Positions 1 to 6,958 of a DNA stretch of 24,838 bases are shown here, piece by piece. The notes beneath the pieces are model-generated. The model searched no databases, had not been told where the DNA came from, and was given only the letters and a program-made list of their open reading frames with translations. How positions within the stretch are numbered: the stretch's first letter is position 1; the number at the start of each line of letters is the position of its first letter. The stretch is from contig JACDCJ010000005.1 in NCBI GenBank assembly GCA_013817655.1, positions 1 through 24,838 of the forward strand, read 5' to 3'. The position numbers and the translations under genes are program-made. Origin of the DNA: Actinosomnolentus pattersoniae (SeqCode) (GTDB lineage Bacteria > Actinomycetota > UBA4738).

Positions 1-83
1 GACAGGCGGAATGGCGAGACGCGAGGGTCTTAAAAACCCTGGGCCCCTCGAGGGCCGTGTGGGTTCGAATCCCACCCCGGGCA
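1..83 (+). tRNA. tRNA-Leu (anticodon UAA), 5' end outside the window
   Basis: A class II tRNA with a long variable arm. The anticodon stem is 24-28/36-40 around the loop CTTAAAA, giving anticodon TAA at 31-33. The variable arm is GGCCC/GGGCC (42-46 and 52-56), the T arm is GTGGG-TTCGAAT-CCCAC (59-75), the 3' acceptor strand is CCCGGGC (76-82) and the discriminator is A83. CC follows, but the next base is G, so CCA is not fully encoded. The D stem GCG/CGC is at 6-8 and 20-22. The 5' acceptor strand lies before the window. The visible bases 1-5 (GACAG) fit a canonical acceptor/position-8 layout poorly, so the 5' end cannot be confirmed. Confidence 0.88.
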
Positions 84-197
84 CCGAACGTCGGGATGCG
101 AACGGCCTGCTCCCTCCGCCACCAAGCCCAGGGAGCCGACGTCTAGAACCGACCACCCGGGTCCCGCTACCATGCGGCCGGTGAGAAGGGAATCGCA

Positions 198-1568
198 ATG
201 ACGGACCTGCCCACCGGCACCGTCACGTTTCTGTTCACCGACATCGAGAGGTCCACCAACCAGGCCCGAACGCTGGGAGCCCGATGGATCCAGGCCCTGG
301 AGGAACACCAAGCGATCCTCCGGGGGGCCATCCGCGATCACGGAGGTATCGACCTTCGGACCGAAGGTGATGCCTTCTTCGCCGTGTTCACATCAGCGGT
401 GGATGCGGTAGCCGCCTGTTGCGACGCGCAGCGGAAGCTGGCTGGGCATCCCTGGCCGCAGGACGGCCGCATCCGGGTCCGCATGGGGATGCACACCGGC
501 GAGGGGCGGCTTGGCGGAGACGAGTACGTCGGGCTGGACGTCCATCGAGCGGCGCGCATCTCCGCTGCGGGCCACGGGGGGCAAGTCCTGTTGTCGGAGG
601 CAACCAAAGCGCTGGTCCAAGGGAAGCTTCCCGCCGGGGTGGATATCCGAGACCTTGGAGAGCACCGGCTAAAGGACTTCGACGAGCCTCAGCGGTTACA
701 CCAGCTTGTGATCGAGGGGCTCCCGAGCGACTTCCCGCCCCCCAAGACGCTGGAAGTACCAACAAATGTGCCGATCGCGCTCACCACCTTCGTCGGCCGT
801 GAGCGCGAGCTCGCGAACCTGGAAGCGCTGGTCGCCCGAAACCGGCTGGTGACACTGGTCGGGCCGGGAGGGACCGGGAAGACACGACTGGCGCTCGAGG
901 CATCGCTAAGGCGGGCTGGCGATTATTGCGACGGAGTCTTCTTCGTGGACCTTTCCCCCATCCGCGACTCGGGGCTCGTCGCTTCCTCGATCGTGCAATC
1001 CCTGAGACTCAAGGAGCAGCCGGACCGGCCGGCCCTGACGACGGTGATGGAACACCTGCGCGAGCGGCGCGTCCTGCTCATCCTCGACAACTTCGAACAG
1101 GTGGTTACGGCGGCTCCGGTCGTCGCGGAGGTGCTTCAGGGGGCGCCCCGTACCGATGTCCTGGTCACCAGCCGCACCCGCCTGAACCTCTCGGGAGAGC
1201 AGGAGTTTCCGGTGCCTCCCCTCGGTCTGCCGGCGGTAGGGTCCGACGTTCAGTCGCTCAAGAGGAACGAGGCTGTTGGGCTGTTCGCCGACCGAGCCCG
1301 AGCGGCCCAACCGTCCTTCGAGATCTCCGAGGAGAACGCCGCGACCGTCGCCGAGCTCTGCGCCCGGCTTGACGGTCTGCCGTTGGCTATCGAACTGGCC
1401 GCAGCGCAGACCGTGGGGGGCGAGGCCCCACCGGAGTTGATCCACCTTCCAGAGCCGCGGGAGCAAGCCCGGGAGAAGCTGTCCGATGACGAGATCCATA
1501 CAGCCTGGGATGAGGGTCGGGCCCTGAGCCTCGAACAAGCCATCGCTTACGCCAGGCAGGACGAATAG
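198..1568 (+). CDS. Class III adenylate/guanylate cyclase fused to a STAND/NB-ARC-type ATPase, apparently internally deleted
   Basis: 456 residues. Residues 1-175 are a class III nucleotidyl cyclase domain that would make cAMP or cGMP from NTP. The two metal-binding aspartates are visible as FTDIERS (D15) and EGDAFFAVF (D58), and VHRAARI (115-121) is the usual catalytic-arginine segment. Residues 195-403 are the start of an NB-ARC/STAND ATPase: P-loop GPGGTGKT (222-229), Walker B LLILD (293-297), sensor segment VTSRTRL and the GLPLAIELAAA motif (393-403). Relatives normally continue for several hundred residues through a winged helix and TPR-like repeats. Here the text jumps to PREQAREKLSDDE and AWDEGRALSLEQAIAYA, which resembles the extreme C-terminus of the full-length family. 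I infer an in-frame internal deletion near 1405-1450. The start is ATG 198, preceded by GAGAAGGGA. The stop lies 6 bases before the cNMP-binding transporter gene, so the two are probably cotranscribed. Confidence 0.85.
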   Translation: MTDLPTGTVTFLFTDIERSTNQARTLGARWIQALEEHQAILRGAIRDHGGIDLRTEGDAFFAVFTSAVDAVAACCDAQRKLAGHPWPQDGRIRVRMGMHTGEGRLGGDEYVGLDVHRAARISAAGHGGQVLLSEATKALVQGKLPAGVDIRDLGEHRLKDFDEPQRLHQLVIEGLPSDFPPPKTLEVPTNVPIALTTFVGRERELANLEALVARNRLVTLVGPGGTGKTRLALEASLRRAGDYCDGVFFVDLSPIRDSGLVASSIVQSLRLKEQPDRPALTTVMEHLRERRVLLILDNFEQVVTAAPVVAEVLQGAPRTDVLVTSRTRLNLSGEQEFPVPPLGLPAVGSDVQSLKRNEAVGLFADRARAAQPSFEISEENAATVAELCARLDGLPLAIELAAAQTVGGEAPPELIHLPEPREQAREKLSDDEIHTAWDEGRALSLEQAIAYARQDE

Positions 1569-1574
1569 CCGGCA

Positions 1575-4500
1575 ATGCGGCGGCTGGCCAAGCTGTTCAA
1601 GGTACATCCCGGCGAGGAGCGGACGGTCGCGCTTCTGCTCACGCTCATGTTCATCGCCTGGTCGGGATTCGCCATCGGAGGGAACGCCATCGAATCCCTC
1701 TTCTTCACCCGCTTCGGTCCGCGGAACCTTCCGGTCATGTACATCGCGGTGGGTCTGATCACGATCCCGGCCACCCTCGTCCTAGGTTCGCGCTTGACCC
1801 GCGCGTCAGCTCGCCGAGTCCTCGTGTTGCTGCCCCTGGCCATGGCTCTGTGCGTCCTGGCTCTTCGAGGGCTCCTCTTCGTGGACGCGCGTTGGGTCTA
1901 CCCGCCGCTCTGGCTCGCGATGATGGTGCTGTGGATCGTGCTCAGCATCGACACCTGGGCGCTGGCCGGCATGGTTCACGACACGCGCCAGGCGAAGCGA
2001 CTCTTTCCCCTCTACGGCGCGTCGGTCATCCTCGGGACCGCCGTTGGCGGCCTGCTGACGGCCCCGCTGGCTCATTGGCTCCACGCCGAGAACCTCGTGC
2101 TGGTCTGGGCGGCGAGCCTCGTGGCGACGGGCCTGCTGGCGGGCTACGTCGCGAGCGGCAGGTCGCGCCGGAAGCGCTTGTCGGGACCGAGGCCCAAGGC
2201 CCCCGGGATGCTCGAAGCTGCTCGGGAGGGGTACCGGTTCGTTCGTGCCTCCACGCTTCTGCGCTGGATGTCCGTGGGGGCGGCCATGCTCACTATCCTC
2301 TACTACACCCTGTCGTTGCCGTTCGCCAAGACCGTGACCGTCCGCTATCCGGACCCCGACAGCCTGGCCGGGTTCCTGGGGCTGTTCACCGGGATCACGT
2401 ACGCGGCCGCTCTCCTCGTATCCCTGCTAGTGGCCAACCGGCTCTTTGCCAAGCTTGGCGTTCCCACGATGGTCCTCGGTCTGCCGATCATCTACCTGGT
2501 GGGGTTCCTCGCACTCGCGTTGGTTCCCGGTTTCCAGTCGATCGTGGGGTTGCGGTTCGCCCAGCTCGTTTGGCTCAATGGTGTGTGGCTCACGGGCTGG
2601 CAGGCACTTCGCGGCGTGGTTCCTCCCGAACGCCGGGAGCAGGTTCGGGCCTTCATGGATGGGGGACTGGCGCAAGTGGGGGTGGTGCTGGCCGGGCTGA
2701 TCCTGCTGGTGACTCAGGAGCTGCTCTCGACGACACAGTTCTACCTGGTCGCCGCCGGGATAGCGTTGGCGGCCGCCGTGGCGGGATGGAAGGTCAGGCG
2801 CTCGTATTCGGGATCGCTGGTCGACGCACTCCGTGCGGGCTGGCCCGAGGTCTTCATCCCTGAGGAGGAGCCGTTCGGCGGATTCGCCGTGGATCGGGCT
2901 GCCTACGCTGTCCTCGCCCAGGCTGCGTCGGACCCGGATCCGCTGACGCGGACTATCGCCATGGAGATCCTCGCCGAGCTTCCAGGGGCGGCCGCAGCTG
3001 ACCCTCCTCCCGACAACTTCGACCACGAAGACCCCGGCGTGCGCCTGGCGGCGCTCCAGCTGGCGGGGCGGTCAAGGAAGCGGACGGTTGTCCGATCCGC
3101 GCTCGGATTGCTCGACGACCCCGAGCCGGAGGTCCGGGCATCGGCCGCGGACGTGGCCGCGCTGTGGGGCGAATGGGACGACGAGGTGGCCGCCCGGCTG
3201 CGTCGGCTGCTGGCGGACCCCAGCGTGGCAACCCGGGTTCGAGCGGCGGCGGCCCTGGTGCGGTTAGGCGACCCCTCCAAAGCCCGAACAACGCTGGCGA
3301 AGGCCGCGCTCTCCCCGGTGCCGGAGGCCCGCGCCGCCGCGATCTCCGCGCTAACGGAGCTCGCGCTCGAACCAGATCTCCACGTCGCGGGCCTGGACGA
3401 CGAGGATCCGGCCGTCCGACGGGCGGCCGCCCGTGGCCTTCCCGCGTTCGGCTCCGCTGTCGCGGCTGACCCGCTGCTGAGTGCGCTCGCCGACGAGGAC
3501 CCCACCGTCCGCGATGCCGTGGCCGATGCCCTGGTCTCGCTTGGGGACGAGATCGCCGGCCGCCTCACTCAGTACCTGGACGACCACAAGCGAGAGGCGA
3601 CGGCTCTGGCCGCCCTGGTTCGACTGCCGACTGCCGACCCGCGGGTCCTTCGCTCCTACGCCATGACGGAGCAGGAACGGGCGCTCCACTATCACGGCCT
3701 CTGGCGGGCGATGAGCCCCGTTTCCGACGACCGTGTTCAGCTCCTGGGGGCCGGCCTTCGACACCGGGCTCTCCGACACGCCGAACACGCCGTTCATGCC
3801 CTTGCCCCGCTCGGCGACCATGCCTCAGTGGACATGGCCCTCCAGGACCTGGCCAGCCGGGACCCCAACCAACGGGCGAACGCGCTGGAAACGCTGGAAG
3901 CGCTGTCCGAGCCGGCTCTGGTCCGCCCCCTACTTCCGATCTGGGAGCCGGTGCCTGCAACGAAGCCGGCGGACGGCGTGGTCGTTCGATCGATGCTTGC
4001 GGAGGACGACCCATGGATCCGCGCCTGCGCCGCCTTCGCTGCGGGAGCCTTCACCGACGCCGGCCTTCGGGAGGCGCTCCGACCCCTGGCCCGACAGGAT
4101 CCCGACCCCACCGTTCGGGAGGCGGCTCGACGCACGCTGAGCGAAGATGGGCCCGTGGAGACCCGTGCGACCCTGTCACTGATGGACCGGATGATGGCTC
4201 TGCAGAAGGTCGAGCTATTTCGCGAGCTCTCGCCGGCCGACCTGAAGCACGTGGCCGAGGCGACGTCGGAGAACGTCTACGTCGACGGCACCGTCATCGC
4301 GGAACAGGACGAGCCAGGCGACGACATGCACGTCGTGGTGTCAGGCCAGGTTCGGGTGATCTTGGGACGGCAGGGACGAGCCGACGAAGTCGCACGCCGC
4401 GGTCCTGGCTACATCCTCGACGAGATGTCCATTCTCGACGAGCAACCGAGGATGGCGAACCTGGTGGCCAAGGGTGACGTCAGGACGCTGTCGATCGACC

Positions 4501-4613
4501 GGAAGAGGTTCCAGCGCATCCTGCGTGAGCGTCCGGACGCCGCGCTGGCCGTGATGCGGGAGCTCAGCGCGAAGTTGCGAGAGGCGCACGCCGAGCGCCC
4601 GGCGCGGCTCTGA
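1575..4613 (+). CDS. MFS/NTT-like membrane protein with HEAT repeats and a C-terminal cyclic-nucleotide-binding domain
   Basis: 1012 residues in three parts. Residues 1-430 are a polytopic membrane domain with about 12 hydrophobic segments, resembling MFS carriers and the ATP/ADP translocase (NTT) family; the substrate is unknown. Residues about 435-865 carry tandem HEAT/PBS-type helical repeats, seen as recurring DPxxxVRxxAAxAL units (DPEPEVRASAADVAAL, DEDPAVRRAAARGL, DEDPTVRDAVADAL). Residues about 870-1000 are a cNMP-binding fold; its phosphate-binding cassette reads LDEMSILDEQPRMANL, keeping the conserved Glu (E950) and Arg (R959) though the usual Gly before Glu is Asp. NTT-like proteins with HEAT and cNMP domains are known from free-living bacteria, but their substrates are poorly defined. 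The gene starts 6 bases after the cyclase stop with no strong own ribosome site, suggesting coupling. I infer that the adjacent cyclase's product binds here. Confidence 0.88.
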   Translation: MRRLAKLFKVHPGEERTVALLLTLMFIAWSGFAIGGNAIESLFFTRFGPRNLPVMYIAVGLITIPATLVLGSRLTRASARRVLVLLPLAMALCVLALRGLLFVDARWVYPPLWLAMMVLWIVLSIDTWALAGMVHDTRQAKRLFPLYGASVILGTAVGGLLTAPLAHWLHAENLVLVWAASLVATGLLAGYVASGRSRRKRLSGPRPKAPGMLEAAREGYRFVRASTLLRWMSVGAAMLTILYYTLSLPFAKTVTVRYPDPDSLAGFLGLFTGITYAAALLVSLLVANRLFAKLGVPTMVLGLPIIYLVGFLALALVPGFQSIVGLRFAQLVWLNGVWLTGWQALRGVVPPERREQVRAFMDGGLAQVGVVLAGLILLVTQELLSTTQFYLVAAGIALAAAVAGWKVRRSYSGSLVDALRAGWPEVFIPEEEPFGGFAVDRAAYAVLAQAASDPDPLTRTIAMEILAELPGAAAADPPPDNFDHEDPGVRLAALQLAGRSRKRTVVRSALGLLDDPEPEVRASAADVAALWGEWDDEVAARLRRLLADPSVATRVRAAAALVRLGDPSKARTTLAKAALSPVPEARAAAISALTELALEPDLHVAGLDDEDPAVRRAAARGLPAFGSAVAADPLLSALADEDPTVRDAVADALVSLGDEIAGRLTQYLDDHKREATALAALVRLPTADPRVLRSYAMTEQERALHYHGLWRAMSPVSDDRVQLLGAGLRHRALRHAEHAVHALAPLGDHASVDMALQDLASRDPNQRANALETLEALSEPALVRPLLPIWEPVPATKPADGVVVRSMLAEDDPWIRACAAFAAGAFTDAGLREALRPLARQDPDPTVREAARRTLSEDGPVETRATLSLMDRMMALQKVELFRELSPADLKHVAEATSENVYVDGTVIAEQDEPGDDMHVVVSGQVRVILGRQGRADEVARRGPGYILDEMSILDEQPRMANLVAKGDVRTLSIDRKRFQRILRERPDAALAVMRELSAKLREAHAERPARL

Positions 4614-4661
4614 CGAGCTGCCGGCGGGATCCGCGTCGCGAATGATTCGAGCTGTCCAGGC

Positions 4662-5240
4662 TCAGAGACGCCCGAGCGCTATCGCGGCGAGGGCTTTTTC
4701 CTTCTCCTGTTCTCCGGGGGTTGAGCCGGTGTTCTGACCGACGTCCACGATCAGGCCGGTCTCGCCCTGCCGAAGGGCGAGCTGGCCCTTCGCGAAGAAT
4801 GCCTCGTCGCCTACGCCGCTGGCCTGCTCGAAATCCGATTCGGACTCGAGCGAGGCTCTGTACTGCGCGAACAGAGCGGGTGCGGCGCTCCCGAGGTCCA
4901 GACGGGCGACGAGCACCTCGGATCCGAAGAGGCAGAGCTGCTCCTCGAGCGAAGTTCCACCCAACGGAATGGAGAACGTGCTCTCGCTCGCGGGCGGAAC
5001 TGACGAGCCGAGAACTTCGGCAGCCTCGTCCTGAGTGACCAGGGCGCAGGCACCCGACCCGTTGACCTCTGCCGGAGGCGTGGCAGAGGTGGTGGCGGAG
5101 GTCGTTGCGGAGCTCGTCGCGGCAGGCACCCCCGGGGATCCACCCGCCTCCGTGGAACCCTCGCCACCGTCGGATCCGCCACATGCCGCTGAGCCAACCG
5201 CAAGGACCGCCACGATCACGCCCATCAGCCTCATCCTCAT
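4662..5240 (-). CDS. DUF3558-like lipoprotein
   Basis: 192 residues. The N-terminus is a short basic region plus a hydrophobic core ending in VGSAAC, so Cys20 is the likely lipidated residue. A low-complexity Gly/Ser/Thr/Pro linker with a TSATTSAT repeat follows to about residue 57, then a folded domain beginning ACALVTQDEAAEVLG. The opening CALVT..EAAEVLG, a second Cys (QLCLFG) and the GVGDEAFF segment match the pattern of actinobacterial DUF3558-type lipoproteins, whose function is not settled. I chose ATG 5240 because CAGGAGA sits just upstream at good spacing and the signal peptide begins there; a longer frame to 5642 has no signal peptide at its start. The gene is convergent with the transporter gene (48 bases between stops). 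A TACATT element about 30 bases upstream could be its -10 box. Confidence 0.8.
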   Translation of the reverse strand: MRMRLMGVIVAVLAVGSAACGGSDGGEGSTEAGGSPGVPAATSSATTSATTSATPPAEVNGSGACALVTQDEAAEVLGSSVPPASESTFSIPLGGTSLEEQLCLFGSEVLVARLDLGSAAPALFAQYRASLESESDFEQASGVGDEAFFAKGQLALRQGETGLIVDVGQNTGSTPGEQEKEKALAAIALGRL

Positions 5241-5386
5241 GTCGTCTCCTGCGCTTTCCTCGGGAATGCTGTCCGTAATGTACCTCCTCTCGGTCGCCCT
5301 GGGCGCTCGCTCTCGACCGCTCTGGGACAGCTGGTGGCGCCCCGAGAGGCCGAGTCGCGAACGGCCTGTGACTCCCTGGCTGGCCG

Positions 5387-5530
5387 TCAGGGAGCCGGAG
5401 AGATGTTGCGGTTGACGCGGAACAGGTTGCCCGGGTCGTACTCGAGCTTGAGGCGCTGGAGACGCTCGTAGTTGTTCCCGTAGGCGTCGGCAGTCCGAGC
5501 CACATCGTCCTCGGCCAGCTGGAAATTCAC
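5387..5530 (-). pseudogene. C-terminal remnant of an FAD-linked oxidase (berberine-bridge BBE domain)
   Basis: Only about 47 residues remain: a frame reading VNFQLAEDDVARTADAYG, then NNYERLQRLKLEYDP and GNLFRVNRNI before a stop at 5387. This is the typical end of FAD/FMN-containing dehydrogenases of the berberine-bridge-enzyme type (VNF...YG.NYERL..LK..YDP.NLFR.N.NI). The FAD-binding domain and most of the substrate domain are absent. Upstream of 5530 the sequence belongs, in a different frame, to a truncated NAD(P)-binding dehydrogenase, so this piece has no start of its own. It overlaps the last codons of that fragment by 4 bases. I read it as one side of a deletion junction; an assembly chimera is the alternative. 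Confidence 0.72.
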
Positions 5531-5916
5531 GTGGTCCCCGGGGCGCGGGGGGGCGCGCCGACGATCCCGCCGTCGACATACCGGCCGCCACTCGCCTCGA
5601 TTGAGTCCGCGACCGCCTTGGCCGTCGCCGGAGAGACAGCATTGACGTCCACGAAAACTCCGTCGAAGCCGGCGACCGAGCAGGCCAAGTCGAGGGCCGC
5701 GTGTGGCGGGCAGACGGACAAGATCACGTCGCTGCGGCGCGATAGCTCGCCCACCGATCCGACGTCGGACAGACCCGCCAACTCAGCCCGACGGGCCGTG
5801 TCCGTGCTGCGGCCCAACGACGCCCACAGCACGACGCTGCCCCGCCGCCGCTGCTCCGATCCCAGCGTTGCTCTCATCTCACCGGGGTGCAGCAGCCCGA
5901 AAGTGGGGTCTCTCAT
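5527..5916 (-). pseudogene. Truncated NAD(P)-binding dehydrogenase (6-phosphogluconate-dehydrogenase-like N-terminal domain)
   Basis: 129 residues are readable, with a clear start: ATG 5916 is preceded by AAGGAGG. The N-terminus FGLLHPGEM..TLG is the Rossmann dinucleotide-binding turn of the 6PGDH/3-hydroxyisobutyrate-dehydrogenase superfamily. VILSVCPPHAA, VFVDVNAVSPATA and GGRYVDGGIVG are the expected later strands and substrate motif of the subgroup that usually carries a DUF1932-type C-terminal domain. The family is normally 250-300 residues; here the frame leaves the family right after APPRAPGTT and stops, and the DNA beyond encodes the tail of an unrelated oxidase. The C-terminal helical domain, which forms much of the active site and dimer, is missing, so the product is unlikely to work as an enzyme. 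It is divergent from the PH-like gene at 5983. Confidence 0.75.
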
Positions 5917-5946
5917 GTCGCCTCCTTCGTCCAGACACCTTCGAGC

Positions 5947-5977
5947 TTGACAGCACCGAGGCGTCGGTCGATAGAGT
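5947..5977 (+). promoter_or_regulatory. Candidate leaderless promoter of the 5983 gene
   Basis: A perfect -35 hexamer TTGACA (5947-5952) and a TANNNT -10 box TAGAGT (5972-5977) are separated by 19 bases. Only five bases lie between the -10 box and the ATG at 5983, so transcription would begin at or next to the start codon, as in actinobacterial leaderless mRNAs. No Shine-Dalgarno sequence is visible, which agrees. Confidence 0.6.
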
Positions 5978-5982
5978 GGGCT

Positions 5983-6414
5983 ATGGCCGGGGACTTCGCC
6001 GCGATCGTGCGGCCCCTGTTGGAGTGGCGCCTCGCCGCGGGTGAGACGCTGCTCGGCCTCATCGCCGCGACCCATCAGCGCACGTTCAGTGGCGAGCTCT
6101 ACGCGATCGGCGTGACCGATCGACGCCTGCTGCTCCAGTCGCTCGACAGGAAGACACAGGCGAAGGGGGCACCCCGGTCGATCTCCCCGGACGCCCTCGT
6201 GTCGGCCGACATCGACGGCGCCGGGGCGGACTGGACACCGACGACGGCGGTCCTGGGTGCCACGCCCATCACGATCCGTCTGCGCACCACGGACGGCGAG
6301 AAGCTCAAGCTCAGGGCCCTGACGGGAAGCGGTCTCATCGGGGGGCTTGCGGGCGGAGAGGGCCAACGCGAGGGTGTCGGCGCGCTCGCCCAGTGGACGA
6401 GCCGGCGCCTATGA
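5983..6414 (+). CDS. Bacterial PH-like domain protein (hypothetical)
   Basis: 143 residues, no signal peptide or convincing membrane segment. The pattern of a helix (VRPLLEWRLAAGETLLG) followed by short strands ending in ELYAIGVTDRRLLLQSLDRK is typical of small bacterial PH-like (bPH/YokE-type) proteins, in which G(V)TDRRLLL marks a beta-hairpin. The second half (TPITIRLRTTDGEKLKLRAL) continues the beta-barrel. Function is unknown in this group. I chose ATG 5983 because it sits directly behind a -35/-10 pair and begins the recognisable domain; the open frame reaches back to 5887 but overlaps the divergent dehydrogenase fragment. The stop overlaps the next start as ATGA at 6411-6414, so it is coupled to the DUF2231 membrane protein. 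Confidence 0.72.
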   Translation: MAGDFAAIVRPLLEWRLAAGETLLGLIAATHQRTFSGELYAIGVTDRRLLLQSLDRKTQAKGAPRSISPDALVSADIDGAGADWTPTTAVLGATPITIRLRTTDGEKLKLRALTGSGLIGGLAGGEGQREGVGALAQWTSRRL

Positions 6415-6911
6415 AGCGCCTGCTCCAGCTCCTTCGCGGGTTTCCGGGGCATCCCTCACATCCGCCCTTCACCGATGCAACCGTCGGGGCGTTCACGGTA
6501 GGAACCGCTCTCACCGTCCTCGGCTGGTTCGGGGTCTCCGAGGCGGACATGGTCCGGGGCGGCTTCCTCGCCCTCGTCGCTGGGCTCGTCTTCGCGGCGG
6601 GGACGATTCTCACGGGCTTCCTCGATTACGTTCGTATCCGGGGCGCGACGCCGCTCAAGCGGACGGCCACCATCCACTGGATCTCGACCGTGTCAGCCAC
6701 CCTGATCTTCCTCCTCGCGGCGATCCTTCTTCGACGCGGATACGACGTCGACGAGGTCTCGCTCGGCGCCATGCTGGTCGCGGTGCTGGGTTGGGTGGCG
6801 CTCCTGTTCGGAGGCTGGGTGGGCGGGTCGATCGTCTTCGTCTACGGCATGCGCGTGATCATGGAGCCGAGCACGCCCACCGGCGAAGCGTTGAAGCCGA
6901 AGCTCCGATAG
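6411..6911 (+). CDS. DUF2231-like four-helix membrane protein
   Basis: 166 residues with about four hydrophobic segments (around AFTVGTALTVLGWFG, FLALVAGLVFAAGTIL, STVSATLIFLLAAILL and AMLVAVLGWVALLFGGWVGG). The N-terminal GFPGHPSHPPFTDATVG matches the conserved HP..HPP..DATVG-type entry to the first helix of DUF2231 proteins, a widespread membrane family without an assigned reaction. The start is ATG 6411, which overlaps the previous stop (ATGA); an in-frame ATG at 6393 would add six residues. Translational coupling to the PH-like protein suggests joint action at the membrane, which is inference only. Confidence 0.78.
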   Translation: MKRLLQLLRGFPGHPSHPPFTDATVGAFTVGTALTVLGWFGVSEADMVRGGFLALVAGLVFAAGTILTGFLDYVRIRGATPLKRTATIHWISTVSATLIFLLAAILLRRGYDVDEVSLGAMLVAVLGWVALLFGGWVGGSIVFVYGMRVIMEPSTPTGEALKPKLR

Positions 6912-6958
6912 ACTGCGGGTCCCGTCGTCCTGTCCGCCTGGCCGCAGGGAGGTACTCA

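Noticed and set aside
1..197. tRNA-Leu as an integration (att) site with an island downstream
   Set aside because: No integrase, no repeat of the tRNA 3' end elsewhere in the window, and the downstream genes have the same base and codon character as the rest.
5241..5642. N-terminal extension of the DUF3558-like lipoprotein frame
   Set aside because: It would bury the signal peptide 134 residues inside the protein and overlap the oxidase and dehydrogenase fragments; ATG 5240 has a strong ribosome site.
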